A stretch of DNA of 64,000 nucleotides from Dendrobium chrysotoxum (taxonomy: Eukaryota > Streptophyta > Magnoliopsida > Asparagales > Orchidaceae): positions 70,730,573 through 70,794,572 of the forward strand of contig CM034305.1 in the NCBI GenBank assembly GCA_019925795.1, given 5' to 3'. How positions within the stretch are numbered: position 1 is the stretch's first letter; every line of letters starts with the position of its first letter. The notes under the pieces are model-generated. The model did not search any database, was not told the DNA's origin, and saw nothing but the letters and a program-made list of their open reading frames with translations. A program made the position numbers and the translations under genes. Shown in pieces: positions 58,410 through 64,000 of the stretch.

Positions 58410-59334
58410 TAGACTTCACTCTCTATCTTTAGTGAAGACTATTTTTTTAAAATACATGTAGATTTAATTTGATATTTGGGCTATTAGATTTAATATAGGC
58501 TCAAGCTTTAGATTATAAATTCTAAAGTTATTTCTCTCTTTTGTTCAAAGACTTTTCATTGATGTCTCTATCTAAACCTGAATTCAAATCAAGTTCATAC
58601 CTTCGTCCATTATCCACACTTGAGAGACTTCAATCATTTTTTTAAAGTTCAAATCCAAGCATCTCTCTAGTCTATGTTTGTATAGGCTGGGTTCATTTAA
58701 AAGTAAAAAAAATTGATCAATTTTAGTTTAATCATGTTTTGGGGATTTAGTAAACATTGCTCAGTATATTCTTCAGGCTTATATCTTATTTAAAGATCAG
58801 TGAATTTTGAAGATAGATATAAGATTTCGATCAATTACAGAAATAATGACTGTAAAGTTAATCTTCTCTTTCTCTGATAACATAAACATGACTGTTACTC
58901 AGGATTCATCTGCTGAGGCAACTGTGATCTAGTTTGGATCAATGAACAACATTCAGTTCACCTTCATTGGACCATAATCTGATGTGGTCAAGGTTGAGTC
59001 TATATCTATTAAAGTTTTTTAAGTGTACTTAAGGGTGGGTCTGCTGTTACCCTGGTAGCTTCTTAAACCCTCAATGTTCTCCTGTCTGAATTTCCTATGG
59101 CTATCTGCAAGCGAGAAAGGAAAATATGTTGAGATGTTTGTTGAACTCCTCTATGTGAGTAAATTTGAGATGGGGTCATCTTTCATTGGTGCGGAGTTGA
59201 TTAAATATTGGTGAAGGAATAAGAATTGTCATCTGAAATAAAGGGTTGAGAAGCTTGAAGTAATAGAAAAGAATTGCCTTCTGAATGTTGTAGTTGAAGC
59301 AACTAAACTAAAGTCTACTGAAATTGAAATTGAA
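58410..59334 (+). other. Sequence after the Ogre-like PBS, unassigned
   Basis: Expected to be a gypsy leader or gag region if the PBS call is right, but no conserved gag motif was recognised and stops are frequent. It is interrupted by a LINE fragment at 59335. Confidence 0.35.
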
Positions 59335-59659
59335 GAATTTTCCCTTAAGTTTTAGGGGGACTTTTCTATCACACAACAAGCCCGATGCATTCCTCCACTT
59401 CAACCATCTAACTTGAATTCAACTAATAATATCCACATTTATTTCACCATCACTCCGAACAATAGATCCAAGATATTTAAAACGTGCACTCTTATTAATG
59501 ATTTGATCACCCAAAGTCACAATCCCCTCACTAGGTCTATTATTGCTAAAATTACACTCCATATATTCAGTTTTAGATCTACTCAAGCGAAAACCTTTAG
59601 ACTCTATGGTTGACCTCCATAATTCAAGTTTACCTTCAATTCTCTCACTAGTCTTATCA
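59335..59659 (-). mobile_element. RTE-clade LINE copy E, internal fragment
   Basis: A 325-bp minus-strand piece corresponding to copy D about 54225-54555. Read on the minus strand it gives KTSERIEGKLELWRSTIESK-like and DRKVPLKLKG-like residues. It lacks the 3' (TTG)n end and is truncated on both sides, so it is a deletion remnant rather than a simple 5'-truncated insertion. No target-site duplication was found. Confidence 0.8.
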
Positions 59660-59911
59660 TAACGATATAAATAACATATAGTTAAATATTAATTAAAAAA
59701 TTTATTTATAAAATAAATTATATTATATGTAATATTCAAATTTAAAATATCGAGCTCTCGATATTATAATTAATTTTTATTAAATTTGACAGCAAATTGA
59801 AGTTTTTTTAATCAAATTTAAATGTCATTCATATTAAAAGTGATGGTACGCATTATTTGATGTTAATTCAAATTCAAAATTATATCATATAACTTTCATA
59901 TAATTCTCTTA

Positions 59912-60610
59912 GGGGCTGTTTGGTATTGGATTGGATTTAATTTAGTGGGATTTAGTAAATCTTGAGACTGTTAAATCCTGAAAACTGTTTGGTATAATAA
60001 ATGTTAAATCCTACTAAATCCTAAGGAATTGTTTGGCAAAAGATCATAGGATTTAAGGTTGTTAGAGATTTCGGCCTCGCTAGCTTCACCTAAAGTTTGA
60101 AGATTTCGGCCTCGCTAGCTTCACCTCTTTCGACGACGTCGGATCGGAAGTCACGATGGGAACTCGCTCACTGCGAAGGTAACCATCTTTATCCTTTTCG
60201 TGCTCTTCTTCGGCTAAATTCCTATATAGTAAATCCGGGATTTACGAAAAAAAGAGCGAAACAGACGCATAGCCGGTGCGGGAAAACCTACCTCGCCTAA
60301 AATTGCCGCACATTCTTCTCAGCGGCAACTCTACAACAGTCAAGCAAGAGGTAAAAACCTCCATAAGAACCAGCAGGAGGAGCTTTGCGTTCATGGCCGC
60401 GGGAGGGAACTCTCGAGCAATCATAAATCCCATTAAATCCGCCGAAGATTGGGATTAGAATTTACCCGAATTTACCGGGATTTATGCCGTAAATCCACAA
60501 ATCCCAAATCTATGTCGTCGCGGGATTTATAGGCACACAGAAAAGCATTTGGCTGAATATACGTTAAATCCTAATTGAAACTGATGCCAAATCGGATATC
60601 AAACACCCCC
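59912..60610. mobile_element. PIF-Harbinger-type nonautonomous element, 699 bp
   Basis: The left end GGGGCTGTTTGGTATTGGAT and the reverse complement of the right end, GGGGGTGTTTGATATCCGAT, form good inverted repeats. TTA flanks both sides (59909-59911 and 60611-60613), the Harbinger target duplication. Subterminal TAAATCC/GGATTTA words are repeated many times. The centre is more GC-rich and contains a 26-bp direct repeat (AGATTTCGGCCTCGCTAGCT...) at 60065 and 60101. No transposase is present; overlapping short ORFs have no domain. Confidence 0.75.
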
Positions 60611-60613
60611 TTA

Positions 60614-60940
60614 GTGTCACCTCTTGATTCCATATACACTAATTTCACACACACATACACACACTCACATACATATATAAATAAATACATACATATTAAA
60701 AAATTGGAATATGAGACAACTACAATTGGAATTCAGATCAAATAATAAAACTCAATTGGAGATTGACTAACTTTATTATAGTACCCATCAACTACCTCCA
60801 GTATTACTCATAATTTCTTGCATTATTTGATCGGCAATAATTTAACAACACTGTTTTACGGCAGCATGAATCTACAACGATTTTTAGTTAAAAATTACAA
60901 TTACTAGCATAATAGCATGTGAATATAAATAAGATCCTAC
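60614..60940. other. Intergenic AT-rich DNA with a CACA/CATA-rich tract
   Basis: A (CA)/(CATA)-rich simple-sequence tract spans about 60640-60700. Otherwise no feature is seen. On the minus strand a short in-phase stretch IHAAVKQCC-stop follows an AG at about 60868-60870; it is too short to call. Confidence 0.4.
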
Positions 60941-60957
60941 TATGTTTAATGAACAGT

Positions 60958-61737
60958 TTCTTGTTGATAACCACTAGAGAGGGAGTTGAAGGTAAACTTG
61001 AATTATGGAGGTCAATCTTAGAGTCGAAAGATTTTTGCTTGAGTAGATCTAAAAAAGAATGTATGGAGTGTAATTTTAGTAGTAATAGACCTAGTGAGGG
61101 GATTGTGAGTTTGGGCGATCAAGTCGTTAATAAGAGTACACGTTTTAAATATTTTGGATCTATTGTTCAAAGTGATAGTGAAATAGATGGGGATATTATC
61201 AGCATAATTAAAGTTGGATGGTTGAAGTGGAGGAACGCATCGGGCTTGTTGTGTGATAGAAAAGTCCACCTCAAACTTTAGGAAAAATTATATAAGATGG
61301 TGGTGAGACCTGCAATACTTTATGGTGCCGAATGTTGGCCATTAAAAGAGAAGCATAATACTAAGTTAAGTGTTGCAGAGATGAGGATGCTCATGTGGAT
61401 GAGTGGCTTTACCCTTAGAGATAGGATACGAAATAAGCATATACGTTAAAAGGTTGGAGTAGCTCCAGTGGAAGATAAGATTAGAGAGAGTCGCCTTAGT
61501 TGGTTTGGTCACATAAAACGGCGGCCTTCCGATGACCCGGTTAGGAAAGTAGAGGTATTAGATGTGATTTATGTTAAGAAAGGTAGAGATAGACCTAAAA
61601 AGACTTGGTTAGACAATATTAGAAATAATCTTTCTTTATTAGATTTAAACGAGAATTGACTTTTAATATGACACAATGGAGAAAAAGGATACATGTAGCC
61701 GACCCCACGTAGTGAGATAAAAGCTTGATGTTGTTGT
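60958..61737 (+). mobile_element. RTE-clade LINE copy F, 5'-truncated, with 17-bp target duplication
   Basis: A 780-bp insertion starting in the RT after the catalytic motif (TREGVEGKLELWRSILESK) and ending in GTAGCCGACCCCACGTAGTG plus GATGTTGTTGT. Long parts remain open (60919-61281 and 61468-61659). TATGTTTAATGAACAGT is perfectly duplicated at 60941-60957 and 61738-61754. It is the clearest target-primed insertion in the window and so probably one of the youngest. Confidence 0.92.
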
Positions 61738-62069
61738 TATGTTTAATGAACAGTATCCCATCCACGCCTTACAAAAGTAGAGGAAAATTCAACTTCAGCA
61801 AGTTTTAACATGCAAATTATAGGAGCAACTACAATTTCTGCGACATGGAAGAAATTGTTCAAATACAAATATTCAAGCTACTTCTTACTTCTTAAACTAT
61901 ACATCCAAACATTTTTTTCCAAAATGGAGAAAATTTTAAATGATTCTCCAAAGATCTGGTTATATTTTTGTATTGAAGCCTTGCTCCTAGGATATACTTT
62001 TTTTTTTTTTTTGTCACAACAAATAATTCTCCGGGATATTGAGCACTGGTACTTCTTACATGCTTATAC

Positions 62070-62198
62070 CTTGGGACATTGGACAACAAGGCCTTTGTTC
62101 AGCTCCTTGCGGCGATTGGCATTTGGGCATATTTCCAGGCAAGGCTCATGGAGGGCACTGTCACTTGAACGGGGAGGTGGAGGAACTCCAAAATTGAA
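62070..62198 (-). CDS. Exon-like minus-strand segment, unknown protein (partial gene or gene fragment)
   Basis: On the minus strand a 129-bp open segment is framed by an acceptor (ATGCACAG before 62198) and a donor (GTATAAG after 62070). It would encode 43 residues in phase 0-0, starting FNFGVPPPPRSSDSALHEPC and ending ELNKGLVVQCPK. Composition and codon quality are gene-like, unlike the surroundings. I do not recognise the family and found no convincing neighbouring exons. It could be an internal exon of a gene running out of the window, a relic, or a captured fragment. Confidence 0.4.
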
Positions 62199-62391
62199 CT
62201 GTGCATGTATGAATGTTTAAGTAAAGAATTTTAAAAAAGAGAAAAAAAGAAAGAAGTTGAACTCAAAAAAATTAAATTAAATTAGAATATGCTCACTATT
62301 ATGTCGTTCATTGTCTATTGTTTGTATTTTCTTATACATGGCTACAATGTTTTGGTATAATCAACAATGTTTATTCCTAATAGTTTCAATA

Positions 62392-63330
62392 TGGTATTAG
62401 ATCTTGATTAGTGCTTGCTATCGACCAGCCCATCCCTTCACACTAGACGCACATACCGCATGCATTGTCCCGCCAGCCTCATCACCCACTCAAGTCGCTC
62501 GTTGCATCACACGTGCACCCTTGAGCTGTATTCCTTGCTCTCACTTGCATTCATACCATTCTCTACTATCACCAATGTGTTGCATCTATATGTGCTGCTC
62601 CCCAAGCTAAATCCCTTAATCTCTCTTCTATGCACCTCTGCACTGCACTTTCAGCTCCCCCTCGTGCATTGCAACTCTACAACCTGCACCCCCGCTTGTG
62701 CACCTACTCCCTATTGCATGCACTACGCCCATAACTCCCACTTTGATCAGCTCACTCTTACACTATCCAGATTGTATGTCCCATCACGCACTGCTGCGTA
62801 CAATGCTCACGTCATTGCATTATGTGCACGAGTGCATGCACTATTAGGGAATTCAAATGAGACTCCTAACCCATTCTCCAATTGATAACCATCACGCTCA
62901 TCTTTTTATTCTGTGATTCATAAAATTCTACATGATTTTCCCTTTCTCATAGTGGCATTCATCAATCACTTCCTCAACTCCTCTCTCTAAAATAAAATCT
63001 ACTTTTAATATTAGTGCTATTATAAAATTTAATGGTACCAGCTATCTTCTCTAGTCTTAGGATTTTTATTTCCTTTCCAACATGCCAGCAATGTTAACGA
63101 AGTAATAGCATTTAATTGCTGTTGGACCAAATATGCCAACACTACTACTCCTATTTCCATTGGCACTCATTTGGAACTTATTTCCTCTCGTAAGAATAAT
63201 ATCACCGCTTACTATATCACTCTCATCTATCTACCCTGCCTCTGATGTGATTTCTTCCTATTATTTTGCTTCAGTCGCTCATTTTGGTATGTCTAAGGTC
63301 ATACATTTTTGTGAGCCTTCCCACATAATA
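62392..63330 (+). mobile_element. Possible copia 5' fragment (PBS and gag start)
   Basis: TGGTATTAGATC at 62392-62403 resembles the tRNA-iMet PBS. At about 63018-63056 the frame reads IIKFNGTSYLL-stop, matching the copia gag motif K-L-[ND]-G-T-N-Y-x-x-W with the tryptophan codon turned into TAG. The region between is cytosine-rich with an open frame (62415-62885) of no recognised domain. Decay is advanced and borders are not defined. Confidence 0.35.
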
Positions 63331-64000
63331 GGTAACTCATAGTTCTTTTCTTTCCTTGCCATGCAAACTTTGCCTCTCATCATAATTATTGATGTATTTC
63401 CCTCTATTATTCCCAAGAAGCCTATCCGGTTCTCATCCGCATTAAATTAAGATAATGTTTTAATCGTTCCCCACTTTCTGATAAACCTATTATTTAGAAA
63501 CTACCTTACTAAATCCAACAATTACTCTATAACATTTTATCCCACCAAATATACTGGAGGACTTTAATTGGGGGTTGCACATCTAGTAGTTTGTCTGTAG
63601 TCGGATCAGAGAATTCAAAAAAGAGATTATAGATCACAACAGGTAGGATGATCTCCATAACATGTGTTACGTGCAGCGTTGAGTACAATATGGATCCTAA
63701 TAGAAGAATACAGGCCATAATGAAAGGTTCCAGGGCTAAAAATAAGGAAGTAAGATAGAGGGTTCAATAATTATAATAACTATAAGTTGACGTTTTGCAG
63801 TCATTTTATCAGAATTTATGGGGTTCAAGTCAAACGAAACTTTATATGGCGAAAATTAAACCTCTCTCTTATGATTTGATAGGTATTATTAACTTTGAAT
63901 ACATAAATATTTTCTCAACTATAATAGATCTCATTCCTATATTGAGTCAATGTCTACCTAATATGATATGGGCTACGTCCATGAGTAGGGCATCACACAA
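63331..64000. other. Unassigned DNA at the window end
   Basis: No coding family is recognised. A minus-strand open frame at 63527-63718 (63 codons, hydrophobic N-terminus) has no recognisable domain and weak support. The sequence continues beyond the window. Confidence 0.35.

Noticed and set aside
62415..62885. 156-codon ORF as a protein-coding gene
   Set aside because: Composition is driven by a cytosine-rich stretch, there is no recognised domain, an overlapping frame is also open, and the position follows a copia-like PBS.

Overview
This is nuclear DNA from a flowering plant. It is AT-rich, has spliced genes with GT-AG introns, carries two plant receptor-like kinase (RLK) genes, and is full of plant retrotransposons: copia (including a Sirevirus-like element), Athila-like and possibly Tat/Ogre-like gypsy, RTE-clade LINEs, Cassandra TRIMs and Harbinger-type MITEs. 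The species cannot be fixed from sequence alone. The GC-rich first exon of the first kinase, followed by AT-richer later exons, would suit a monocot, but that is weak evidence.

Layout. (1) 1566-6068, + strand: a complete seven-exon cysteine-rich receptor-like kinase (CRK/DUF26). MITEs lie on both sides and three W-box motifs lie upstream. (2) 8740-17010: a decayed Sirevirus-like copia element. It has one long 5' LTR with two families of internal tandem repeats, then PBS, gag and pol. It is cut off in RNase H and is followed by an opposite-strand copia integrase fragment. (3) 18402-41545, + strand: a complete eight-exon RLK of the ALE2/At4g02010 type, 743 aa. It is spread over 23 kb because intron 3 (13.3 kb) and intron 4 (6.2 kb) hold LINEs, a copia remnant, a GC-rich LTR-like block with 30-bp and 94-bp minisatellites, and a 258-bp direct duplication. 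All exons join in frame. (4) 41.5-64 kb: no gene can be assigned with confidence. Here are more RTE copies (one nearly full length with a target-site duplication), an Athila-like gag/PBS remnant interrupted by a tandem array of Cassandra TRIM units carrying 5S-rRNA-like sequence, a possible Tat/Ogre primer-binding site, a 0.7-kb Harbinger-type element, one exon-like minus-strand segment and a weak copia 5' fragment.

The two kinases share a strand and a receptor-kinase architecture (signal or anchor, cysteine-containing ectodomain, transmembrane helix, Ser/Thr kinase) but belong to different RLK subfamilies. Nothing in the window shows that they work together. The most unusual structures are the Cassandra array, with a 448-450-bp period and an inverted rearranged block, and the minisatellite block inside the second kinase's intron 4. 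All exon boundaries were inferred by eye from splice consensus, reading phase and protein-family continuity.
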